Of a stretch of DNA of 64,000 nucleotides, positions 37,101 through 49,300 are shown piece by piece; the stretch's first letter is position 1, and every line of letters starts with the position of its first letter. The position numbers were made by a program, and so were the translations under genes. The stretch spans positions 2,364,499-2,428,498 of the forward strand of contig NC_092565.1 in NCBI RefSeq assembly GCF_037975245.1, in the 5' to 3' direction. This stretch comes from Apostichopus japonicus (taxonomy: Eukaryota > Echinodermata > Holothuroidea > Aspidochirotida > Stichopodidae). Below the pieces are notes generated by a model. It saw nothing but the letters and a program-made list of their open reading frames with translations. It was not told where the DNA came from and ran no database searches.

Positions 37101-39684
37101 GTGTTGTGCACTGTTCCCTCAGAAGAGGTATGTTATATCATTAGACAAACTTCTTTTCTTTGCAGATTTTAGAAACACAATTCCATAACTTGAAAAGAAA
37201 ATAACCTCATGATCAATAACATTTTAGGAATTGATGGCACTAGTGATATCAACTGTTCTAGTTGCATGAAAGAAAGAATTATTATTACCTAAAACTTGTA
37301 ATATTTGGCTTAACATCTATTTTCACTTCAATTTAATTTTAGAAACAATTCATATATTTCTTCAGTGGTTTTGTTTTTTTGTTTCTTCTTGGTGGCAATA
37401 TTTTGTGTTCAAGTGTATACTGTTTTAATAAATCTATTATTTTGATGAAAATTGTTGTCAGACTCATACCTGTGTTTATTGTGAAATTGATATATTATGC
37501 AACTTTGTAACTATTGGTCCCTGTTTCAATGCAGTAAAACATCATTTTTGTACGCTATGCAATAATAAACAGATGGTTGTAAAATTTCAACCAAAAAGTA
37601 ACAGAAGTGAAAGAATCAAGAAATATGGGATGGTCAATTATTAGACAGAAAACATCACTATTTAACAGCAAGGGGTGGCAGATTGATGTAGTTTGTACTT
37701 ATTTTCCCATAAATTGTAATTCTCAAGTTTATGGCAGCTACTGACTATGTTGTTCTTTAGTATATTGTAAATTTTCTGAAATGGATGTTCTGTTCACATC
37801 AGTGTAAGTTTCAGAAAAGCAATTACTAATTTCCTTGAAAATACTTGCTATGTGGCTCCACCTTATTATGTTCAATAATCATTCTGTGTAGTTTGATAGT
37901 CATTTGAGGTCATCAAATGTCAAAGTGAAACTCTTGTAAATCCCAGTAGTTGCAAAATTAAATGTTTGCTAACTTCTCACTGGTTATGTGAATCCACCTT
38001 ACTAAGTATAAGAACTGTCTGTGCAGTTTACATTAAATGTTCTCATGTACAGTAAGATGTGGCAAGGAATCAAACAGCTGGTTTGCTTCCTGGTTTCATA
38101 TATTCAGTGTTGTAATAAGTAAAAGGTTTGGTTAAAATTCAGAAAATTACTGGTAAAGACTCAACATGACCATAGAATGAAGTGACTTGTTACGGGGTTT
38201 GGTTCCTTCTGGAAGAACCTGTCTCTTCCGGAAGAATGGAAGAAACTGGAAATAACTGGTTTCTTCCAGTTTCGTCTGGAAGAAACTACTTATGTGAACA
38301 AACTACTAATGGAAGCCAAAAAAATTCAATTAGGGATCATGAAAATTGAAGATAAAGTTTATTTAAAGTCTCTCTATTACAATGTGGATAAGTCTTATAG
38401 ATTACAATTAATACTTAGTGTCACTTTAAAGTCCATCTCTGTAAAACACATCTGTCAGTGTATAATCATACCCATACAGTAGACCTCTATATGCTTTGCT
38501 TTTAATACACCACCTTTGAAAACCCCTTTTACGTGCAAGTTGTTGCTTACCTTGATAGGCAGTTTAAAATGTGACAATGTATATGTTGTATGAATTCTTG
38601 AGAGGAACAAATTATAGTTTTTCACTAAGCAGACTGGCTGCACACATCTTGTCCCCTTAGAATCTTTGAACGTGATATATATGGTACTAAGAGTTTGTGC
38701 AAACTTTACCGAGATGCAAATTTAATAGCTCATGTACACAACTCTGCTTTCTCCCCCAACTCATTGCCTTCCCTCAACCCACTCCACAGTAGTTAACTCC
38801 TAAATCTCTCCAGTGGAATATGATGGCTTATAAACTTATGTAGGGCCTAAGAACCTACAATTACACAGAACTGGACCAGCTGTGTGAATTAATCCAGGAC
38901 AAAATGAAATGTATTGAAACTTTATGTTTATTTGGAAAGAAGATTATCTCCTGGCTCTAAGCAGGAAGTTGTGGGCAGTAGCTCTATGCACTAAGACTTA
39001 CAGTATAGTGGTTTATTAGCTGATTTATTGAGTTGTATCTGTGCTCTGGGTTACCCTATGGCTCAGTTCTGTTTAGTTATTAAATTGTACAGTAATCAGT
39101 CAGTACAAAAAATAATTGTGTTTTAACAGTTATTTTCCACTTATTTGAGTTTCTAATAATTTTAGTGGAAGAAGCCTCGTTTCTTCTGTCAGAGAAAAAC
39201 TATGGTGATTTCTGCGTTTTTTCTTGTCTTGGAAGAAACTTGCAAACCCTTACTTGTTCAACTCTGCATATTTTCCCTGCAAAATGTCACATATTTACAG
39301 ATATGGCTTGAGGTAAAAATACTGTGTACAAAACATGCCAAAATTAAGTGAATTGTTAATAAACCTTAGTTGATGTAAAATATTATTTAATTTGCTACAG
39401 TGATAAATTTAGAATTACGAAGGGCTTGTGTATGCAGTTATGTAGCCTTTGCTTGCAGATATACTCTGAGAGATAGGGGCCATTTATTCAGAAAAATAAG
39501 TTTACAAATTAAATTGATGCTGATCAAAGATATTTAAAACCATTAAATAAGTTTGGCTTCTTCATTGTTTGCTCCCTATTCATTCAGCTCACTTGCTGTC
39601 TCTAGCTTGGAAAGTGAACTTCAAGAGGAGATGAAGAAGAGAGGCTTAAATGGAGACAGAGTGTATTTCAATAAAGGATTGTGA
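30944..39684 (+). CDS. Sideroflexin, SFXN1/3 type mitochondrial transporter (8 exons, 332 aa)
   Basis: Exons: 30944-31137, 31733-31903, 33316-33414, 34291-34366, 34663-34876, 36647-36746, 37080-37127, 39588-39684. All are bordered by AG/GT and join in one frame (999 nt with stop). Sideroflexins are multi-pass inner-mitochondrial-membrane proteins. SFXN1 and SFXN3 carry serine into the matrix for one-carbon metabolism. Hallmarks visible here are the N-terminal W-D-Q-S-T motif with G-R-A-K-H-F-F, H90-P-D-T-G-E95, the nearly invariant stretch around [11 protein letters not shown] (about 108-118), [22 protein letters not shown] and the C-terminal Y-F-N-K-G-L. The length is close to vertebrate SFXN1 (322 aa). 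The extra residues are at the N-terminus. A splice acceptor at 30920-30921 shows at least one upstream non-coding exon. Nothing suggests damage. SFXN1 and SFXN3 cannot be told apart from sequence alone. Confidence 0.96.
31733..31903 (+). CDS. Sideroflexin exon 2
   Basis: Residues 65-121 and two bases of 122. It carries the H-P-D-T-G-E-K motif and the most conserved block of the family. Acceptor TTATCAG, donor GTAAGT. Confidence 0.95.
33316..33414 (+). CDS. Sideroflexin exon 3
   Basis: Residues 122-154 and two bases of 155. It includes F-W-Q-W-I-N-Q-S and N-Y-T-N-R-S-G-D, both typical of SFXN1-3. Donor GTAATG. Confidence 0.95.
33546..33999 (+). repeat. Dispersed repeat, copy 1, in sideroflexin intron 3
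   Basis: About 450 bp similar, in reverse orientation, to 53760-54186. Shared words include GTGCTGAAGTGAATAGC and ACGGATTAGAGGATGT. The class is not recognised. Confidence 0.7.
34291..34366 (+). CDS. Sideroflexin exon 4
   Basis: Residues 155-180, a hydrophobic glycine/alanine/threonine-rich membrane segment. It has a CTTTTCAG acceptor, a GTCAGT donor and ends in phase 0. Confidence 0.92.
34663..34876 (+). CDS. Sideroflexin exon 5
   Basis: Residues 181-251 plus one base. It includes the membrane segment [13 protein letters not shown] and the I-T-Q-V-V segment ending A-S-P-G-M. The acceptor TTATAG is somewhat weak. Donor GTAAGT. Confidence 0.93.
35525..35695 (-). repeat. Dispersed repeat related to 59776-60360
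   Basis: On the minus strand an ATT/AAT repeat, then ACGCTTAAGCGACCAC and AATGTGGGAGA. The relative at 59776 carries a TTAA MITE at this very position. Confidence 0.7.
35835..35920 (+). repeat. LINE-like 3' tail
   Basis: GTAAAGCGCACAGATGC then GTGCGCTATATAAGA and an ATTAC repeat, the style of non-LTR 3' ends. No RT sequence adjoins it. A similar tail with an ATT repeat is at 17290-17365. Confidence 0.5.
36647..36746 (+). CDS. Sideroflexin exon 6
   Basis: Residues 252-284, with the conserved [10 protein letters not shown] turn before the last membrane segment. Acceptor CTTCAG, donor GTGAGT. Confidence 0.93.
37080..37127 (+). CDS. Sideroflexin exon 7
   Basis: A 48-nt exon for residues 285-300. 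It encodes the last hydrophobic segment and the A-L-F-P-Q-K motif that precedes the C-terminal tail. Donor GTATGT. Confidence 0.93.
38193..39251 (+). mobile_element. Probable hAT-type element in sideroflexin intron 7
   Basis: Approximate inverted ends (CGGGGTTTG and, on the other strand, AAGGGTTTG) followed by GGAAGAA-rich sequence in both subterminal regions. It is flanked by ACTTGTT plus one changed base (38185-38192, 39252-39259). Imperfect ends lower the confidence. Confidence 0.5.
39588..39684 (+). CDS. Sideroflexin last coding exon
   Basis: Residues 301-332 and a TGA stop. The tail S-L-E-S-E-L-Q-E-E and the final V-Y-F-N-K-G-L match the family C-terminus. Confidence 0.95.
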
Positions 39685-40213
39685 TGAAGGATGCCTCCTA
39701 AATCATCACTTCTCCTGCTGCCCTGACATCAGCCAAGTTATCTTCTAAAGACTCCTGCATCTGAACCTGAACATCCTTCTTGCCAATCATCAGTCAATGA
39801 TCATTCCCAGGTGTACCAAAGTAGTGTCAGCTTCAATGTTCAGTTTGCTCGCATGAAAAGCCATATAATATATTTTAAACTTGATGTGTGATGCTACTTC
39901 CCCTTAGTACAATTGTGCATTAAAGAGTTTGTAAAAGGTAGATGTTGATGACAATCAGATACAAACATGTGAACCTGATGCACATCATTGTTCCCAATTG
40001 TGACAATTTGCATTCGTGGAGAACGATAAAGGAAGTCGTAATATACGAGTGTGGGTTGTTTCGTATTAATTTGAATATTTGCTGATGAGTTGTGCATGTG
40101 TTTATTTCTGTGATATCTCAATGGTCTGTCTTCAAGGGTGCACTGAACAATGATAACCCAAATACAGTACAGTAGTTATATAGACTAGACATACTGTTAT
40201 GCCAATGAAATGA

Positions 40214-40219
40214 AATAAA
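40214..40219 (+). terminator. Possible polyadenylation signal of the sideroflexin gene
   Basis: An AATAAA hexamer 530 nt after the stop codon, in AT-rich sequence. Chance occurrence is likely in this composition. Confidence 0.3.
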
Positions 40220-41929
40220 TAATCAGTTTCTTCCAAAGTCTCAAGAAGGATATATAAAGATGGATGTTAAAAGCTAGCAGCCAACTAAATATGCAAATGC
40301 TGTTTAACCTACAGCAAGTAACCAATAAAAAAAGTGAGAAATAATCTTGTGGTTTTCAGACACGTTTGTGTAATACTTGGCATGCATACATTACATGGAA
40401 TGCATACTTTACTAATAATGACTGAAAACATTCTAGATAACCTTGTTGGTAGAAGTGGTAATGGAGATAAGTAATATAAAGCAATACATAAAAGGAAACA
40501 TTTGTTACTGCTATTACTCCTTCATTGTGTTTGGTCTTGAAATATCTCTATTCTGCAAAAGTGTTTGGTTGAAGACTACTATCACACTGTGATGAGACAT
40601 GATATTCCTTGAGAAAGACAAGTAACATTTCAAACTGGTGGGTTTGTTATATATATTTTGTATCAAATACAAACTCCATATTACTCAATTAATTGGATTA
40701 AAAATGTGCATAAATGCATGAGGGATGGAGATTATCTACCCTGCAATCCCATGAATTGGCGGCACTGCTTTAAGACATAACAGTGCAGTATTATAAAATG
40801 GTATATACATGATAAAAAATTGACAGAGGCTGCATTCAATAAGCAACTGTTGGCAAATGATTGCAACACATGATAAACATGACACATGATAAACAACTTA
40901 AAATACAACTTAAATACAACTTAAAATACATGAACCTTAAAAATTCAGTTTACACTTAAAAGTATAACTCTACACTAGACAAGTAAAGAAGAAGCCATCA
41001 TTCATGAGTAAAATAGGTAAAAATAGGTAAAAAGATCATGTAACAGCTTCAATTTAAACTAGCTGGCAAATACACCGGAAACCATTTCTCATGACTTATC
41101 TGATATTCTAGAAATGAAGTAATAAAACCATTTATAAAATTCTTCATACTTTAGCAGGTAAACCTAAGTAGTAAAGATTATTACTACAATAAAGACTGAT
41201 ATCGATTAAAGAGAGACAGCCCTCTAGATTTATTTCATCATGATTGTTAATCTGGATTGCATGAGTCTATTTAAATTCAACAACCTTTTCTTCGTTTCTG
41301 AAATGAAAGTAGCTAAGTTGATTGAATATGTATAAATATTTATTGAATAGGTAGTTCACCACACATTCTATGCTACTTTAAGTATCAAATAAACTAAAAT
41401 AAACAAAAATGAAAAATAAACTAAGAAAATATGAGCAGAGCCTCAAGTGCATTGCACAAAAGAAACATTGCATTATGCTAAGACTATGTTAACATTGGTC
41501 CTGAGAGCAGGATGGGTCCTGAGAGGTTAACATAAGAAACTAACACTACATTGCACAAATAAATTATGCTGTTTTCCAGAATAAAATATACTATAGGGAT
41601 ATTGTATAACCTTTTCATATTTTATATTAAGCTATTATACTACTATACAGCACACTTACTATTAAAACTTACAAAGAACAAGACAGCCTATGTAGACTTT
41701 AATAATTGTTATTAATGAATGAGAGTTACATGACATTGTTTTATACAATGTGAAATTACAGCCAGTCATATATTGTAAATCACAGCTCAGGATAAGACCT
41801 CTTTGAGACCATCTGAGATAACCTCTTGACCCCTTGAAGCTCAGTGTGAAAACTGATAACGGCCACTTGTGTGTGTTCATTTCCTGAATGACTGTCATTT
41901 GTTGGAGTCAGCATGTTTACAAGGATTAG
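40220..41929. other. Intergenic spacer between convergent genes
   Basis: AT-rich. No exon or recognisable element is seen before the TGACCTTTGACC repeat at 41930. Confidence 0.55.
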
Positions 41930-42350
41930 AAACTTGAATACATGTGGACCACATATGAAATTTGACCACTACCAATTTCCGTAGGGTTCATGTACTCACC
42001 AAGCTGGATCCACAAACCAAGATCAACAAACATGTACTTTTTGAGTTACCATGTTTACAAGGTTTTCATACCCAAGACTTATGTTGACTGCAATGACCTT
42101 TGACCACCACCGACTTCAATAGGGTTCTTCGTACATACCAAGCAGGAACCATATACCATGTATGAAGTTCAACAGAGATGAACTTTTTGAGTTATCCTGT
42201 TTACACAGTTTTCAGATTTTGAACTTCACAGAAAAGAATAGGGTTATTGTACTCAATGAGATGTGTACATATAACATGTATGATTGTCGAGTTATGGTGT
42301 TTACAAGCAAGTGTCACAAACACATGGCATCACCATCACATAGATCCCTT
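41930..42350. repeat. TTTACAAGGTTTTCA / TGACCTTTGACC repeat, cluster 2
   Basis: Same family as 11930-12480, two to three units, with the perfect TGACCTTTGACC at 42094-42105. It lies between the convergent sideroflexin and transporter genes. A single unit is also at 48290-48540. Confidence 0.65.
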
Positions 42351-43254
42351 ATGCCTCCAGCAAGGCATCAACATGTACTTTGAAAAACATTACAATGAAT
42401 GTATGTTACAAAAGACACCTATTTCTTGAGAAGTTAAGCATTCAGGCACAATACACTAATTTGTTGTTCTAAGGATTAAACATGCTCATGAATCTCTGGG
42501 TTTCAACTGAAGAAGGGCAGGGGGAGGGGGAAGGGGGTTGGGTGATCCCTTGCTACATGGAAGGAAAAAGTGCTGCACATGGCTATTAAATTAAATGGTT
42601 CATCAATTAGAAATGGATGGCTCAGTATGGTAGAACACATCATTTTTCATCCTGATGTTTGAAAACCTAAGCGAACACTTTTGCACAGATCTTTGCAGCA
42701 AGGAAAGACTTACTTTATCAGTGAAGTTTGGAGATGGATCATTCCATATCAAATCAACAGAGTGATTATAACATAAGGATGTTCCAACATTCAATTGTGG
42801 AGTTTGGTTAAGTTAAATATGCCAAAATATCCAGTTGTGTAAAAAAAAAAAATGGTGATTGAACTACTCCTGAAGTGTTGCTTCAAGCTACGTGACTTTC
42901 TTGAAGGTTATACAAACACAAGTTAACAACAATTTTCTGTGTTATATATTTGAGTTTTGCAACTCCAAAGTTGTTATATCATGCGGTGACTCATTATGAC
43001 CAAGGTTTGCTGATGTTTGGAGAGGGTTACTACAAACTGCTCCAGACCTCAAAAATCAAGAAAATGTCACATAGCCAGCAAATTGCAAAGTTTGAACGGT
43101 CATAAATCGGACAATTTGTAAGCAATGAACTGAAATGTTCACAGAATGCATATTTCATGCTGCTTTAATTATGTAAAGAGGATTGTAATTTTTGGAGAGG
43201 GTAGAGCAACAGCCATCTGTGATTTGACATGGAATGACACCCATATATTCACTA

Positions 43255-43376
43255 CTAGGTTGAAAGTGTTGTAAACAAAGTCGTGTCTATATCTGTGGTC
43301 CAAACCAGCTCTGTTGTTGCTGTTGTCTGATTTCCATCTAAGTTAAAATGCTGTATGCTTTCATCATACATTACAC
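43255..43376 (-). CDS. Nucleoside transporter last coding exon
   Basis: Residues 589-628 and a TAG stop. The tail is extracellular-like, rich in Thr and Asp, with one N-x-T site (N-Q-T), and not conserved with vertebrates. Acceptor TTTCAG. Confidence 0.85.
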
Positions 43377-46300
43377 CTGAAAGAAAAAACAAGACAAAAA
43401 TTTCACTCATCACTTGTGGAGCGAGATACACACACAAGAGCTACTATTGCTGCATTTATTCCTCTGGAGAGTTCCAAAAGTCAAATTTTAAGTATCCGAA
43501 AAGGGTACTATTTTCCTTCCTTTCTTGATTTTGAAAAACAAAATACCAACTTGTAATTTCAAATAGTTTGTTGAGGGTGACAAGATTTACAACAACGTCA
43601 CATTGCAACAGTGAGCTTGATCAGCTAAGAAATGCAGTTCTTCTTTGGTGACAGTTCCCAGCCCATCTGTGTCCACAATACACAGGAAATGTGGAGAACA
43701 CACTTTACACTGAGTGAAACTCTAAAATCTGAGAAATAACAACTAGGCCACACTCTATGTCAAAACAGTTTGACAAAGATGCTATTTCATCTCTTGAACA
43801 CATTTGACAAATTAGAGTTCCAACTTAAAGGATGTGAAGATTCGCGCAAAAAGAAACGTCTAATGCCTGTAATTTGACCTAGTTTCGAATGAGGTGTAAC
43901 AGAAGTGTTAAACACCACCATCGATCCCAGAAAATACACACACAGCTTGCTAACATTGGTAATTAGACACTAGTGTACAGTCAGTACATACAGCTGTGGT
44001 CAATACCCACAGCACAGTATACAAACGATACAGCGATGGACATCTCAGGTCCAGCTAAAGATAACAATTAAGGTATCATGTTTCATTACTGTCTGCATTT
44101 TGTAGCGACACGAACAAAACGTCACTTGCAAGCAACAGAAAGTTAACTTTTTCAGATGGCCGCATGCGATTTGGGGCGAGTCTTCAATGCCTTTAACTTT
44201 TGCAGTTTGTTGCTTTGTAATGTTAAGAGAACATTCTTTATTGTTGGTTTAGAAGCAGTTCCCAAAAATAGAACGGAACTGCTTCTAAACCTATTGTTTT
44301 AGCCTAGCACAATTCCTGTAATGATAAAAACTAGACTGCAAGAAGATGATTCCCTACCTGCAATACATGCTGTCATGAGACAAGCAATGGAAGCAGCTAT
44401 AAGGGCTCGAAGTCCCAGGCCAGAGATTTCTGAGATCCTTCCAGGAACCAATGGTGCTAACCCACCAATCAGAATACCAACACTCCCAAAGTTAGAGAAT
44501 CCACACAAAGCATAGGTGGCAATAATTTGGGATCTTGGCTAAATTGCAAGAGGAAAAAATGGATTTTGTTGGAATTTCGAAGACACATACTCAACAGGGC
44601 AACGATCAGAAATGCTTCCATAGGCAAACTTGATGACAATATAGTATATTTGGAGATAATACAGTGCACTCTTTCATCACACAGGAATTCAATATTTCTC
44701 AGGCACGAGAATATTTTCCTCCATATGGCTACAAGCAAATTATTCAGTGTTTAGAAACTCTAAATGGTGATTAAATGCATGCTTTCACCAGTAAGTATCT
44801 AGAGCATCCTTTCATCAAGACCAGGGATGTGTTATGAGACTCGCAAGTGGAGTTATAGGGATTATAAAACAACTAACATTAATAAACAAGCCTGTTTAAC
44901 ATGCATTTAGAAAGCTGATCAACCCAGTATGTTTAGCTTTAGTCATATGACATAGGAACACTAGAATTCTGACAAAATTGTCGAAGGGGGAATATGGGGC
45001 ATGTTAGCATGTACATGCAAATTTAATGATCCATCCAAACTTGGGTTTCAGAGACATGTTTACAGAAATTCATCACACACATGGATTGACATCAAACCAT
45101 GAAATGAGTGTTGCATATACATACCAGAAGCGTATTGTTATCGATGTGTTCTTGCAAATCCTCAAATGCAACAAATTCATTAAGAAAGGTTTTCGTTCCT
45201 ATGAGGCTGGCTATATTCCTACGGTCTCTGACACCCTGTATTCCAAGTAACCAGGCAAAAGGATAGAGCACATAGCTACATACAACCTGCAAAAATGGAT
45301 GAAAAGATTTCAACAGTTGAGTGTTAATGGCCACAAGAATTCAAACACTCACAAACGTTATTATAATATTGTGTAATATAATAGCTGCCGGTCGGTTTGG
45401 TCTATCTATGACAGCCAAACGAACACTTTCATATTGCAAAAGCCTCATTGGCCGAGTCAACTGAGATAATAGAATGTAGCAGGAGATCTGAAACAGAATG
45501 TTGAAAAAACAGAACTTACCGAGAATGAGAGGTTTTCAATATCAGCCATGTTGCCGAGCCATAGTAAGGTCATATTAACAAACTCCAATAAGGACACAAT
45601 GGCAATCAGATTACCAATGATGCAAGCACATATCTTTGTGCCATCGATAGCACCGTTGCAAAATGCTTCCAAACAGTTCTTTTCCTTTCTGTAAAATGGG
45701 ATAAAAAAAACACCTTCTGTAAACACTTAATCATAAAAAGTCAAATACATTGGATACATCATACATAAACTATACAAAAAATAAATAAAACCTTTATTCT
45801 TTCCTTGGTTCTCTGTGAAGAATCCCATTGCAAGGAGCTTAGTAAAGTCAATATTATCTGTGGATTAGCAAACTAAATTCTTTGCAGGAAAGATACAATA
45901 AATTATATTTATGTAGAAATAGAGAAAGAGATGATTGTTCATAAAAGGTATTTTTGCGAGATACAACATGATCCCAAAAAACCAGGTATTTGAATGCATC
46001 AAAATTACTTACACCTTTTCAATATCAACGGTGGCAATAGTCGCTGTTTTGGGACGTTCCGTCTCTGGGTAGAACATTTTCGCCACGACCAGGGCCGCAG
46101 GGGCAGATATAATGGATGCAGATAGAAGATGAGCAGCGCTTATACCCATATTAACATAAGCTGCTAGGACACTACCAGCAATGGTAGCAAACCCTCCTAC
46201 CATTATGGAGTGTATCTCAGATGTAGTCATATCAGCAAGGTAAGGCTTAATGCACAATGGAACGATAGTCTGCAATCAACAGGAAAATGGAAAGTTACTA

Positions 46301-49300
46301 TCGAACTAGAATTGACTAGTATGCCAAACATTCAACCACTACTTGGAATGGATTGATGTTAAAAGCCACAATGAACTAGGTAGAAATATATAAAGTCATG
46401 AGCTGTTGACCATTTGCTTTAATTACATATCTGCAAATAGCATGGTTTTTTTTCAATCATAAATAACAAATATAATACTTCTTTGAATTGATTTTCTCTT
46501 TTTGTATTCACTATGTGATAACATCGACTGTAGATGGTGTGACATTGACAGAAAGCCCTAACAAAGTAAGGGCAACTGAAAAACCATGTTTATATCTTAG
46601 ACTCTCACTGAAAGTAAACCAGTGGCAATAAAAAGACAAATGATGCATGTTTTACAAGTCTACTTCATTGTGCATCTCACTGATGTCATGTATTCAGGAT
46701 TCCGTCTGCTTCAAATGAGTCTGAACAATATGTCAGCAGTGATCAACTAAGATAACTCCACAATTAACTTATCAACTCCACTCACACTGCTCTCTTGAAG
46801 AAAAATAAGTGTTTAGAAGCTATGTTCAACGAATCAACTTTCTGAGAATATGACACAAATCTAAATATCACTTGTAGTTAAACTCTAAGAAGGTACTATT
46901 ATGTAAACACTGACCATTCCCAAAAACACATTGGCTGCTGCACCAAAGGCTTCCACTCCAGACACGCCCATTGTGTGATGCATCAGCCAAGCGAAAGCCT
47001 TGATCAACTTCTGCATGATCCCAAAGTAGAATAGCAAAGAAAATACTGCACTAGCAAAGATGATAACTGGGAGTACCTGATGAGAGATTGAAGCAGTTTG
47101 AATGAGTTCATCACAGACTTGGTTGGTATTTACATCTAGCAGTAACTTTTTGGTGATTCAGTTGATCATTTGATCATTGGGGGTCACTTGCAAACATTGT
47201 CACCAGAATCCCAACCCAGCTTGACTGATACCAACCAGAAAGCAGGCAAGGGATCTCAAGAGAAAGGTTCCCATTATTGTATAAATGAGGAAATCACAAG
47301 CAAAATAATTAGATAGAGTAAGCAGGTTAGTTGAGAGCAGCAATGGTGCATTAACATACTACTGGAAGTGAAGCGATAATCCCCTGAAACATCAGCCTTG
47401 TCAAGTTAAACAAAACAAATATGAATGCAAAATATCAATAAGTATTGTCTGTTTATGGATAAAGTCCATTTATCTAAATGCACAGTAACATTGTAACCAC
47501 CCCCTCTACACTTCATTAAGTGAAATTGACTGATCAGCAGAAATTGCCAAAACACCAATGTCTGGTAGATGCTACTATTAACTCACTTTAATTTTGCTAC
47601 CAATTATATTTAACAGAATGTATGAATTATATTTAACGGAATGTATGAATTATATTTGACAGAATGTATGAATTATATTTGACAGAATGTATGAATTATA
47701 TTTAACAGAATGTATGAATTATATTTGACAGAATGTATGAATTATATTTAACGGAATGTATGAATTATATTTGACAGAATGTATGAATTATATTAACAGA
47801 ATGAAATGTATGAGTGAATTCAACTTACAACAAGAGCAAAGAAATGCACTTTCAAAGGCTCTGGTCCAAAAACAAAGTCTGCCCCAACTAGAGCATAGTT
47901 CAAAAATATCTCCACTTGTAAACCTATCCACTTGAAAAGATGAAAACCAGCCTGTGTTCTGAGAATGAAGATTGCAAACACTATCTGCAGGTAAAGACCC
48001 CATATCACTGTCTTCCATTTAATCTAACGGGTAGAAGAGAATAAAACCAGAACGTTTATAAACAGTTTTGTGATTTCTTGAGCACTTGAAAATAATACTG
48101 CATCAAACTGTATGTGCAATATTTAAGAACCTTTTGACAATGTAGTAATCAAGCCTAATGCCTCAGCCTCGTACAGGCCTATTTTGCACATAGTGAATAT
48201 TGTGCTCTTTCATAAACTTATGTAAATTAACAATGTAATTTAACTTACACAAGTATGAGGCAGCTTTGTACCGAGTATAACATTGATCAAAGCTGGCCTT
48301 TATGATGTAGCTGGTTTTCAAAAGTTGACTACAGTTGACCCCAGATGACCTTTGACCCTCAAACCTACCACCCATGAAGAGGCATCAGTCAACTTACTAT
48401 AAGATCCATCTCAACACTACTTTTGGGTATAGCTTGTTACCAAATTGTTTCATACTTTTAACCACCTCAAATTACCATTGACATCAACCAATGACAACAC
48501 CAGTTACAAGCTTACCAAGAGGTACAGTAGTGTCTTAATGACAAATCAGTATTGTTACTAGGATTTTAAAAGTTGCGTCCCTGGGATGCAATGTCTTTTG
48601 CGCAATGGAAGCCTATAACATGCAAAATGATGAAACCTGTAACTAATATTCAACAACAAAATTATTGTCAAATTCCAAAGCAGGAAATTTTGCCCTAGAC
48701 TAGTTACCAAATATATGCTGGCCTAAACATTCATGCTGCATACTAAGTACTGTATGGTATACAACTCCCTTGTCTATGAAAATGTTATACAGTGCATAGA
48801 GAGACAATGCAAGAATAAAACTACTGCACTTTTAACTGATTTTATTGAGCCCCTTAAATTTTGTAGAAAAACTTACTTATAGATCCTGACGACACAAGAA
48901 AATACCCCTAACAGGCCTAGTACTTGCTCACAACTTTTATAAACCCCTGTCATAAGTTGACATTGGCAGTTAACCAATGCAATTTTATTCAAAATTTTCC
49001 ATTTCCCCAACCACTATAGGCAAGTCAGCCAGCCCAACACTAGCCAGTTCTGACCCCTTTCCCACTACACAATGTAAATAAATTGTCGATTAAAAAGTCA
49101 AGCTTCAATGGTTACTTTTGATGATGTATGAACTCTGCACAAAAAAAAATTAAGTTGTCAAAGGGACTGCAAAGAAGTCTTCAATGAAGAAAGTACTGAA
49201 TGTACATTTTACTTTAGCAACTCTCAATGCGGAGAGAACAAACATAATTTGAGATGAAAAATCCTTTTTAGTATCAGAGATGTTAGCTTCCAAAGTTCAT

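Noticed and set aside
44321-44515. Plus-strand ORF of 64 codons
   Set aside because: Antisense shadow of the well-supported transporter exon 44358-44538.
47602-47812. CRISPR-like regular repeat
   Set aside because: Units are contiguous 23-mers with no unique spacers, and the context is a metazoan intron. It is a minisatellite.
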